Assembly (NCBI GenBank): GCA_017601395.1
Contig: JAFNIQ010000008.1
Coordinates: 1-47,356, forward strand
Origin: Candidatus Brockarchaeota archaeon
Lineage (GTDB): Archaea > Thermoproteota > EX4484-205 > JAAOZP01
Direction of reading: 5' to 3'
Length of the DNA stretch: 47,356 nucleotides
Shown: positions 1 to 8,114 of the stretch, piece after piece
Layout of the letters: every line of letters starts with the position of its first letter
How positions within the stretch are numbered: position 1 is the first letter of the stretch
Notes under the pieces: model-generated
Seen by the model: the letters and a program-made list of their open reading frames with translations, nothing else
Database searches by the model: none
What the model was told of the DNA's origin: nothing
Position numbers and translations under genes: made by a program

Positions 1-111
1 AATCTTCCCCTCGAACCACACCAGCTTCAAACATGCTCAACCCAGCCTGCCCGCCTTCTAAAGGGTTTTCGGCGAAAACGTTTTAAGCCCCTTTTCCGAA
101 GAAAACTTTGA

Positions 112-203
112 GCCTCGGTAACTCAGCCTGGTAGAGTGGCAGCCTTGTAAGCGGAAAAGGCTGAGAAAGCTGTTAGACGAGGGTTCAAATCCCTCCCGAG
201 GCT
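112..203 (+). tRNA. tRNA-Thr(TGT) with intron at 37/38 (intron ~150..167)
   Basis: Acceptor gcctcgg/ccgaggc, T-arm gagggttcaaatccctc, anticodon stem gcagc/gctgt split by an 18-nt insertion after cttgta; agcc/ggct pairing between exon and intron. Confidence 0.93.
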
Positions 204-390
204 TTTCTTCAAAAATATGGATCATTAAGGTTGTTGTTGAGCCCAGCTGGACGTGTCTGCTTAAATCTTGGAAGTGTTGCGCGCAGGAGGCGTGAGGAGG
301 GTGAAAGGGGCTAGAGTTTGGTGGTGGGGCGACGACTTGGAATTAGCTGGGAAGAATGCTGAAACCTATTTGAAAAGAAGACGGAGAAGC

Positions 391-597
391 ATGATGGAAG
401 AGTGTTCTATCGCAACAGACGGTAGGAATGAAAACATATTGTTCGGAATTGTTGTATTAGCTAAGGCGGACAAGACATACTTCGTTACTGTTAATCTGTA
501 TGACCGTTTAGATTCAGCCGAGAGAACATATAGACATAGCCTGTCATTTGTGAAAGAGGCTACGAAAAAAGGAGCAAATTCTCATTCAGAAATTTAA
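391..597 (+). CDS. hypothetical protein (start uncertain; ORF opens at 268)
   Basis: ORF track; no recognised domain. Confidence 0.35.
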   Translation: MMEECSIATDGRNENILFGIVVLAKADKTYFVTVNLYDRLDSAERTYRHSLSFVKEATKKGANSHSEI

Positions 598-924
598 GAA
601 TCATCCGAGGTAAAGCCTCTACTCGAAGGAGAGAAAACTTTAGTAATAACCTCGGCCACCTCAGTATTCTGTGAGCTAGAATAAACGCTCTTTAATAAGG
701 TAATTATGTGGGCAGGCAATTGCGACCTCCAATCTCTCGGACTACATTCACTTCCTTGCCAATGGATTAGTTGAACATAAGATTGCCACCCGCATAATAG
801 GATACGATTTGGAAAACAACGCTGAGAAATTAGCGATCGAAGATTTGTATACAAGAGGAAAAGAGGTTTTCCAATGGCTGGCTGAATGCGGATGCTTGAC
901 CCATTACGACGTTCAGCTTAAACG

Positions 925-1016
925 AGCCCCAGGTGGGCTTCGAACCCACGCCCTCCTCCATTGACGCTTTTCAGCATTACCAAGGAGGCGCTCTAACCAG
1001 GCTGAGCTACTGGGGC
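925..1016 (-). tRNA. tRNA-Thr(GGT) with intron after position 37
   Basis: Reverse complement gccccagtagctcagcctggttagagcg...ttggta[~17-nt insertion]...gtgggttcgaagcccacctggggct; acceptor gccccag/ctggggc. Confidence 0.93.
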
Positions 1017-1217
1017 TGCAGTACTCCTGCTTTCAGGCTGTTTTAAGCTTTTTGACGAGGGTTTTAATTCCACGTTTAAGCTTTGGCTGAGCCGGTTGCT
1101 GAAGGAATGTGTTTAGAAATTGATGCTGCATCGCTTTTTCAGGAATTTTTCTGAATAAACTAGTAAAGAAGATTGTATTGAAACCATTATAAAAAGCCAT
1201 ATAAGTCAGTCCCTGCA

Positions 1218-1631
1218 GTGGAAATGATGCTAAAGATGCTTGTACAAGATGTCAAGGGCGAGGAGTCCTCGGAGTCCGAGACCCTTGTTTCCGAGGTTCT
1301 TGAAATAATGAGTATGATGAAAACCGTTAAGAGAAGAATTGACGAGTTGAAAAACGGCGGGAATAGTGATCATGATACGAGTGTTGAGAAGCTGGAGAAT
1401 CTTCTTCAAACTCTTAGGCTTGAAATGGTTAAAAGGGGCATTCTCCTTGCCCAGAAACACGGCATAGGGTTTAAGCCTCCAGCGGCCCCAGCTCTTTTAA
1501 ACGGTGGCGGCAAGCATGTTTCCAAGGAGCCTGACTTCATTCTGGGCGACTTGTCTAGGCTTGAAGAAGAGTTGAACAGGGCTTACCGTGTCGCCAGGGA
1601 AACCCTGAGCAACCTGAGCCGGCTGGTTTGA
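1218..1631 (+). CDS. hypothetical coiled-coil protein upstream of rpiA
   Basis: ORF; Glu/Leu/Lys-rich helical segments at both ends; 4 nt upstream of rpiA start. Confidence 0.65.
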   Translation: MEMMLKMLVQDVKGEESSESETLVSEVLEIMSMMKTVKRRIDELKNGGNSDHDTSVEKLENLLQTLRLEMVKRGILLAQKHGIGFKPPAAPALLNGGGKHVSKEPDFILGDLSRLEEELNRAYRVARETLSNLSRLV

Positions 1632-1635
1632 AGAG

Positions 1636-2349
1636 ATGACCGGAAGCCTCGCTGACCTGAGGAGACTGGCAGCAGAGAAGGCTCTAACCCATGTTGAATC
1701 CGGGATGATCATTGGCCTTGGCTCCGGAACCACGATGGCAGATGTTTTCCTGCCTCTGCTGGCTGAGAGGATCAGGACGGGCGTTATTAGAGATGTTCGC
1801 CTCGTCCCGTCTTCTCGCCAAATAGAGTTTAAGATTTTCGAGGAGGGTTTGGAAGCCGCTAGCTTCAACCAGATAGACCATGTGGATGTTACTATAGATA
1901 GTGCAGACCTTGTTGAAAGAGAATCTTTGACCGCGATAAAAGGCGGGGGAGGCGCCCTGCTTCTTGAGAAGGTTCTGAGCTCGGTTTCCAGCAAGATGGT
2001 TCTGATTCTGGATGAGAGGAAGATTGCTGAAAGGGTTCCCCCGGGGTTCCCAATACCGGTGGAGGTTCTTCAAAACCTGGTTCTCTTGGTTAAAAAGAGG
2101 GTTGAAAAGGAGCTTGGAGTAAGCGTAAGAATTAGGATGGGAAGCGGTAAGGTTGGGCCTGTAATAACCGACTCTGGAAACGCTATTATCGACGTCCCCC
2201 TGCCTGAAAACCGTAGTCTAGAGTGGCTGGACGATTTCTTCAACAATACGCCTGGGATCCTGGAGAACGGTATTTTCAAAGGCGTCGTAAGCTATGCTTA
2301 TGTAGGTACGAGCAGCGGAGTATTAGAATTAAAGGGGAGAAGAGGATGA
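1636..2349 (+). CDS. rpiA: ribose-5-phosphate isomerase A
   Basis: GLGSGTT, DSADLVE, KGGGGALLLEK motifs characteristic of RpiA. Confidence 0.93.
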   Translation: MTGSLADLRRLAAEKALTHVESGMIIGLGSGTTMADVFLPLLAERIRTGVIRDVRLVPSSRQIEFKIFEEGLEAASFNQIDHVDVTIDSADLVERESLTAIKGGGGALLLEKVLSSVSSKMVLILDERKIAERVPPGFPIPVEVLQNLVLLVKKRVEKELGVSVRIRMGSGKVGPVITDSGNAIIDVPLPENRSLEWLDDFFNNTPGILENGIFKGVVSYAYVGTSSGVLELKGRRG

Positions 2350-3068
2350 AGATAGAGCCCGCAGGCAGCATGGAGAGGGTGAAGCTTCTGCTCAGGGAGT
2401 CTTTGACCGACATAGAGCTAGTATCCTACGACCTTGAGAAGATCGTTAGGAACCTGAGGAGGAAGGACAGCGAGTACCTTGAGAAGATAAGTATTCTTCT
2501 CGAAAAGAATGATCATGACAGGGCTAAGGCCTATGCTGAGGAAATAGCTATGCTGAGAAGGGTTGCTAAACTTATCTACCAGTCCAGTCTGCTCGTGTTA
2601 ACCATTAAGCTTAGGCTTGAAACAATGGTGGAGTCCGAGGAGCTGTACGGCATGCTTCCGCAGCTGGCGAGACTTCTCTCCAGGATAAGTGAGACAAGCC
2701 CGCTGCCGGATCTTGAAAAGGAGTTCACCGGGGTTAAGGCTAAGCTTGAGGAAGCAGCCTCAATAATAACCAGGTCGACAGACATCAGAGCTGAAGCCGT
2801 TGACGTTGAGGCTGAGAAAGTCATCAAGGAGGCGGAGAGACTTGCCTCGCTGAAGCTTGAGACAACTTTTCCAAAGGTGCCTAGCTATGATTTAAGGGAG
2901 GAGGCTAAGCAAAGGGTTTTAGAATACCTTAAGACAAACGCGGATTCCTTCAACATAGAGAGATGCGCGAAAGAGCTTTCGATGGAGAAGAGCGAGGTTG
3001 AAAGCCTTTTGAACGAGCTCATTAAGGAGAGGAGGGTTGTTGTAAAACGCGAGGAGGAGCTTGTTTAA
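2346..3068 (+). CDS. cdvB: ESCRT-III/Snf7-family protein (CdvB-like) with C-terminal winged-helix-like segment; likely start ATG 2346 overlapping rpiA stop
   Basis: Snf7-like helical core, TTFPKVPSYD MIM2-like segment, C-terminal wH-like region (REEAKQRVLEYLKTNADSFNIERCAKELSMEKSEVESLLNELIKERRVVVK). Confidence 0.82.
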   Translation: MKIEPAGSMERVKLLLRESLTDIELVSYDLEKIVRNLRRKDSEYLEKISILLEKNDHDRAKAYAEEIAMLRRVAKLIYQSSLLVLTIKLRLETMVESEELYGMLPQLARLLSRISETSPLPDLEKEFTGVKAKLEEAASIITRSTDIRAEAVDVEAEKVIKEAERLASLKLETTFPKVPSYDLREEAKQRVLEYLKTNADSFNIERCAKELSMEKSEVESLLNELIKERRVVVKREEELV

Positions 3069-4228
3069 GCAGAACCCCTTTCCCTCCTCCACTCCTCCAT
3101 TTTAGCCAGACTCTCCCTGCTTATGCTGCTGCCCCTGTTTCTAATCGCCTTGACAAGATCCTCCATGCTGACGGGCCTAGGGTCGCCTTTCATCGGGTCA
3201 CCCTGCTCGAAGAATTCTTCAATAGTCATCTTGAAAGCATCTTTACATATGTTTTCAATATCGTGAGCAGAATACCCTTCTGTTAAACGCGCCAGCTCAT
3301 CGTAGTGTATTGGTGGCTTAAGGCTGAGCTTGGATGTGAAATACATGAAGAGTTTTTTCCTAGCCGTAATGTCTGGAGGAGGCACGTAAAGGCGTTCCTC
3401 AAACCTTCTTAGGAATGAGTCCGGCAGGAGCCACGGGTTGTTCGTCGCCGCTATCACATACACGTGTTCCACACGACCCTTGCTTGCAAGACCATCCATC
3501 TCCTGCTGGAGCTGCAATCTGGCTCGCGACTCACCACCTGTTTCATAAATATGGGTTCCGACGATGCTTTCAACTTCATCTATGAAAAGTATAGCAGGCT
3601 CGCTGGAGCTGCTGTTCCTCCTAGCGTGTTCGAAAAGCTTGGCAATGTTCTTCTCCGACTCTCCGAGCCATTTAGAAAGCACTGAAGAAGCTTTAACCAA
3701 GTAGAAGGTAGCCCTGATGCTGTTGGCTAGGGCTGCTGCCAAGAGTGTTTTTCCACATCCCGGGGGACCGTAGAAAAGGATTCCTGTGGACCAGGGCAGC
3801 TTGTAGACATCAGGGCGGATAGTTGGAAAGATCACGTTGACGTACAGCTTCTTCTTAGCCTCCTCCAGGTCTATTATATCCTCCCACCTGACAGAGGGCT
3901 TCTCTATCAGGACAACGTCTTGGAGCCACTTGTCCTCCCCCTCTTTTGACTCTGTTTTATTAATGTAAACAACCTCCTCCTTCCTCTTCATAAATCCTTC
4001 AAGCTTCTCAACTCTTTTCTGATACTCCCTTATCCTATCCAGATAGACCCTTTTCATACTGTCATTGTCAGTCAGCGTGTAAAGCTGCATGAGTATTTCG
4101 ATTGTCTCCCTATAGAGTTTCAGGGCAGACTTGTAGTCTCCTTGGCTGTCCATTGTAACTGCCTCATGCGCCTTTCTTATCGCAGTTTTCTCAAGCTCGC
4201 TCCGCCAGCCCAAGCTGGATACTTCCAC
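3065..4228 (-). CDS. cdvC: Vps4-like AAA ATPase with N-terminal MIT domain (CdvC)
   Basis: MIT-like N-terminus (YKSALKLYRETIEILMQL), Walker A GPPGCGKT, Walker B ILFIDEVES, SRH AATNNPWLLPDSFLRRFEERLYVPPP. Confidence 0.93.
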   Translation of the reverse strand: MEVSSLGWRSELEKTAIRKAHEAVTMDSQGDYKSALKLYRETIEILMQLYTLTDNDSMKRVYLDRIREYQKRVEKLEGFMKRKEEVVYINKTESKEGEDKWLQDVVLIEKPSVRWEDIIDLEEAKKKLYVNVIFPTIRPDVYKLPWSTGILFYGPPGCGKTLLAAALANSIRATFYLVKASSVLSKWLGESEKNIAKLFEHARRNSSSSEPAILFIDEVESIVGTHIYETGGESRARLQLQQEMDGLASKGRVEHVYVIAATNNPWLLPDSFLRRFEERLYVPPPDITARKKLFMYFTSKLSLKPPIHYDELARLTEGYSAHDIENICKDAFKMTIEEFFEQGDPMKGDPRPVSMEDLVKAIRNRGSSISRESLAKMEEWRRERGSA

Positions 4229-4303
4229 TCCTGCTTGACACCAATAAAGGATTCCTATTAAGTTTTATCTACCTTAAAGTAAAGATTTATTGTATCACTA
4301 AAA

Positions 4304-4312
4304 ATATTTAAG
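4304..4312 (+). promoter_or_regulatory. putative TATA element for second ESCRT-III gene
   Basis: atatttaag ~30 nt upstream of the start region, in the divergent cdvC/ESCRT-III spacer. Confidence 0.4.
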
Positions 4313-4340
4313 CCACGGTTTAAAGCGGATAGTGATAAAG

Positions 4341-4961
4341 ATGAGCCCGTTATTCGGCAGGAAGCCTCAACCGCCCCCGCAACCAGCGGACCAGCATGCA
4401 TTTCAAGACGCCTTGAGGGAAGCAGTTGCAATGCTTAAGATTCAGGAGCAGAATCTCGACAGGATATATCACAGGATCAAGATGAGAGACGAGCAGCTTT
4501 TCAAAGAGGTCGAGAAGGCTCTTGTTGAACGAGATAATTCCCGCGCCCAAGTTTATGCGAACGAGGTTGCTCAGGTAAGGAAGATGGGTAAGATAATTCT
4601 TAGCAACAGGCTTGCACTTGAAAGAGTAATACTCAGGCTTGAAGATACTATAGACTTTAAGGAGACTCTGAAGATCCTTGGACCGGTTGTTAACGTAGTA
4701 AACAGGGTTGGAAACGAGATAAGGAATGTTGCACCACAAGTTGCAGACAGCCTCAGACAAGTGGAGGACATGATGAACAGGGTGCTTATACAGGCTGGCG
4801 AGGTCACAGGCTACGAGACATATATTGCGCCCGACAGCGAGGCAGACCAGATTTTGAAGGAAGCATCCATCCTAGCTTCTCAGAAAATGAAATCAAGCTT
4901 CCCAGAGATACCTGAGGCTGTTAGACAACACGTGGAAGAAACCGGTTCCCAGACTCAGTAA
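4341..4961 (+). CDS. second ESCRT-III/Snf7-family protein (CdvB paralogue, no winged helix)
   Basis: Snf7-like helical core alignable with the 2346..3068 product (KALVERDNSRAQVYANEVAQVRKM vs ILLEKNDHDRAKAYAEEIAMLRRV); C-terminal LASQKMKSSFPEIPE. Confidence 0.85.
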   Translation: MSPLFGRKPQPPPQPADQHAFQDALREAVAMLKIQEQNLDRIYHRIKMRDEQLFKEVEKALVERDNSRAQVYANEVAQVRKMGKIILSNRLALERVILRLEDTIDFKETLKILGPVVNVVNRVGNEIRNVAPQVADSLRQVEDMMNRVLIQAGEVTGYETYIAPDSEADQILKEASILASQKMKSSFPEIPEAVRQHVEETGSQTQ

Positions 4962-5155
4962 GCTTAATGATTTCACACCAGCTCTTTGAAAACTAGTCGA
5001 CCATCAGGGGGCTTGCACAGTTTTTTTAAAAACAATTGGAATTGGCCGCCTTAGAGGTTTAAATACTGGAATGCTCGCCATCCTAATTTCTAAAGGGCGG
5101 GAGCTCTTTAGGAAACTGATAAATAGACACCCTCGAGAGAAACAGGGTTGTTCAG

Positions 5156-5452
5156 ATGAGTGGAAAAGTGGTTGTTTCAAAAGAGGAGGTTCTGCATTAC
5201 GCTAAGCTCTGCAGGATCTCTCTGACCGAGGCTGACGTGGAAAGGCTCCAGAAAGATGTTAACGAGATACTAGAGTATTTCAACACTGTGAGAAGCCTGC
5301 AGCTGGATGTTGAGCCAATGGTGTATGTGACCGGTTTCAGCGAAGCCCTGAGGGAAGACGAGCCGGCTGAAACCCTTTCAGAGGATGATGTTTTTAAGAA
5401 TGCTGGAGAGAAGGATGAGAAATGGTTTGTGTCGGGCCAAGTGTTAGGTTAA
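5156..5452 (+). CDS. gatC: Asp-tRNA(Asn)/Glu-tRNA(Gln) amidotransferase subunit C
   Basis: GatC-like sequence (YAKLCRISLTEADVERLQKDVNEILEYFNTVRSL...LREDEP); directly upstream of gatA. Confidence 0.9.
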   Translation: MSGKVVVSKEEVLHYAKLCRISLTEADVERLQKDVNEILEYFNTVRSLQLDVEPMVYVTGFSEALREDEPAETLSEDDVFKNAGEKDEKWFVSGQVLG

Positions 5453-6873
5453 ACAGCTTATCAGAACAGTTTTTGGATTCGGATGACCCAGTTGAGAAAG
5501 TCTATAAGGCTCTTGAAAGAATTGAGAAAACAAGAGGACTGAATGCTTTCATAACGGTCGACAAGGAGGGTGCCCTTAGAAGCGCGGAGGAGCTTAAGCG
5601 TAGAATCAGGACGGGTGGGAAAAAAGGTAGGCTAGCCGGTCTCCTAGTTGCTGTTAAAGACAACATTTCCACCAGGGGGCTTAGGACGACGTGTGCCTCA
5701 AGAATGCTTGAAAACTATGTTCCGGTTTATGATGCTACTGTTGTTGAGAAGATAAAGATGGAAGATGGCATCGTAATTGGAAAGACAAACATGGATGAGT
5801 TCGCAATGGGCTCAAGCACCGAAACCTCCTTCTTCGGTCCGACGAGAAACTTTTTTGACCATTCTAGGGTTTCCGGGGGAAGCAGTGGTGGAAGCGCGGT
5901 CTCCCTCGCAACCGGGGCTGTGGAGCTTGCTCTCGGAAGCGATACTGGAGGATCGATAAGGAATCCTGCAGCCTTCAACTCGGTGGTTGGGTTAAAGCCG
6001 ACTTACGGCAGGGTTTCACGCTACGGTTTAATAGCCTATGCTAGCAGTCTCGACCAGATAGGGCCGATGGCCAGAGACACGTTGTCAACAGCCCTGCTGC
6101 TTCAAGTAATAGCCGGCAGTGACCCAAGGGATTTAACCACTTCAAGCCGAGAGCCCTCGAATTACGTTGAAGAAGCCACGCGCGAGGCCAGGGGTCTGAG
6201 GATCGGCATTGTTAAAGAGGGTTTCATGAATATTGATGAGAAAATTTCGGCAAAGGTTTACGATGCCATAGGTGTTCTTGAGAAAAACGGGTGCTCAGTT
6301 GAGGAAGTATCGTTTCCCTTTATGAAGTATGCTCTCCCAGCATACTACATCATAGCCATGGCGGAATGCTCAAGCAACCTTGCAAGGTTCGACGGGATCC
6401 GTTACGGAGGGAGGCGTGCCGAAGGCAGGTGGGAGGAGAGGATTGTTAAGATTAGGACTGAAGGCTTCGGGGAGGAGGTTAAGAGAAGAATATTCCTAGG
6501 AACCTTTGTGCTCTCCGCAGGCTATAAGGAGGATTTCTACATGAAGGCCTGCAGGGTCAGGAGGAAGATACATGATGATTTTAAGCTCCTGTTTAGAGAC
6601 TTCGATGCTCTGGCGATGCCAACCATGCCCGTCCTCCCTTGGAGAACAGGAGAAATAGTGTCGCCGCTTGAAATGTACATGATGGATTTTGAAACAGTCG
6701 CCGTCAATCTGGCTGGGCTTCCCGCTATAAGTATTCCGGCAGGCTTTGTCAACTCGCTTCCAGTAGGTCTTCAACTCGTAGGAGACCATTTTGAGGAGGC
6801 TACGCTGCTCAGGCTATCCTACGGCTACGAGGCTGAAACCGGTTTCACCAAGTGGCTCAGGACCCCGGGCTAG
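5422..6873 (+). CDS. gatA: Asp-tRNA(Asn)/Glu-tRNA(Gln) amidotransferase subunit A
   Basis: Amidase signature: AVKDNI, GKTNMDEFAMGSS, RVSGGSSGGSAVSLATGAVELALGSDTGGSIRNPAAFN. Confidence 0.95.
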   Translation: MVCVGPSVRLNSLSEQFLDSDDPVEKVYKALERIEKTRGLNAFITVDKEGALRSAEELKRRIRTGGKKGRLAGLLVAVKDNISTRGLRTTCASRMLENYVPVYDATVVEKIKMEDGIVIGKTNMDEFAMGSSTETSFFGPTRNFFDHSRVSGGSSGGSAVSLATGAVELALGSDTGGSIRNPAAFNSVVGLKPTYGRVSRYGLIAYASSLDQIGPMARDTLSTALLLQVIAGSDPRDLTTSSREPSNYVEEATREARGLRIGIVKEGFMNIDEKISAKVYDAIGVLEKNGCSVEEVSFPFMKYALPAYYIIAMAECSSNLARFDGIRYGGRRAEGRWEERIVKIRTEGFGEEVKRRIFLGTFVLSAGYKEDFYMKACRVRRKIHDDFKLLFRDFDALAMPTMPVLPWRTGEIVSPLEMYMMDFETVAVNLAGLPAISIPAGFVNSLPVGLQLVGDHFEEATLLRLSYGYEAETGFTKWLRTPG

Positions 6874-6914
6874 CCTGGGAAAGGGTTAAAAACTTTTTCA
6901 ACATTGCTCCGGGG

Positions 6915-8018
6915 ATGAACCGGAAAACCCAGATGCTGCTAATACCTGGTCCAATAACACTGCCGGAAAGGGTTTTGAAAGCGATGGCTAAACCCATCGT
7001 AAACCATAGGGGGGATGAGTTCCACGCTCTCTACGAGAGAATTGAAGAAGGCTTGAGAAATGTTTTCAAGACTGAGAACAACGTCTACATCATAAGTGGC
7101 TCTGGAACCGCGGGAGTAGACATGGTTTTCCAGAACTTCGTGTACGAGGGTGAGAAGGTGCTTATACCGGATTTCGGAGAATTCACGGAGAGGGTTGTGG
7201 AGAATGCTTTGAAGGTTGGCGCTGAGCCTGTTGTCGTGAAATCAGAGTGGGGAAGCCTGCCGAGCCTCAGGAGCATTGCGGAGGCGGTTGAGAACAATAA
7301 TGTTGAAAGCATCTTCATAGTGCATAACGAGACCTCTACGGGAGTGACTTTCAGAATGATGGAAGAGGTTGCTAACATTGCTAGGAAAGAGGGGATACTG
7401 GTTTTCGCAGACACTGTTTCAGACCTGGGTGTTGAACCCTTCTACACGGATAAGCTGGGTGTTGACGTCTGCGTGACTGCAAGCCAGAAGGGCCTCGGAG
7501 GACCTCCGGGCTTATCCTTCGTCTCAGTGAGCGGAAAAGCGTTAGATAAGGGTTTGAACAATCCCAGGAGGAGAAGCTTCTATCTGGATGTTGAGAAGAT
7601 TCACAGGTTCCATCTCAGGAGGGAGACTCCTTTCACGCCCGCGGTGCCACTGCTATACGGCATGGCTGAAGCACTTGAAATTTTGAAAGAAGAGGGCTAT
7701 GAGGAACGGATAAGGAGGCACTCTGAGAATGCTAGAATGATATATGAATTCTTAGAGTCTGAGAACATCGAGATTTTCCCACGCAATAGAGAATACTGGT
7801 CTACAGCGGTAATAGTCTTCAAAAACAGGGGGCTTAATGCAGACATAATAATCAGGAGGCTGTATGAAGAGTATGGGATACTGATAGCGAGAGGAATGAG
7901 TAAGCTGAGGAATGAAACAACCAGAATAGGTAACGTAGGCTACGAGGGAAGAGCCGAGATAGAGTATTTCCTAGACTCGTTTAGAAAAGTGTTGAAGGAT
8001 GCCGGTAGGCAACCTTGA
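6915..8018 (+). CDS. class-V aminotransferase (alanine-glyoxylate/serine-pyruvate type); ORF opens at 6852, likely start 6915
   Basis: LLIPGPITLPERVLKAMAKPIVNHRGDEF; VCVTASQKGLGGPPGLSFVSVS PLP-lysine region. Confidence 0.88.
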   Translation: MNRKTQMLLIPGPITLPERVLKAMAKPIVNHRGDEFHALYERIEEGLRNVFKTENNVYIISGSGTAGVDMVFQNFVYEGEKVLIPDFGEFTERVVENALKVGAEPVVVKSEWGSLPSLRSIAEAVENNNVESIFIVHNETSTGVTFRMMEEVANIARKEGILVFADTVSDLGVEPFYTDKLGVDVCVTASQKGLGGPPGLSFVSVSGKALDKGLNNPRRRSFYLDVEKIHRFHLRRETPFTPAVPLLYGMAEALEILKEEGYEERIRRHSENARMIYEFLESENIEIFPRNREYWSTAVIVFKNRGLNADIIIRRLYEEYGILIARGMSKLRNETTRIGNVGYEGRAEIEYFLDSFRKVLKDAGRQP

Positions 8019-8114
8019 TTAAGCATATGTAGCAAGCATAATTCTTATTTTTAGCATGCGTGTCAAAGAACCAGGGGTAATGCTTAACTACTGTTCTCAT
8101 CAGTCCTTTGAAGC

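Noticed and set aside
594-854. Minus-strand 86-aa ORF and the weak + strand open frame at ~700..960 running into tRNA-Thr(GGT)
   Set aside because: No start codon support or recognisable motif; the frame reads into a tRNA gene.
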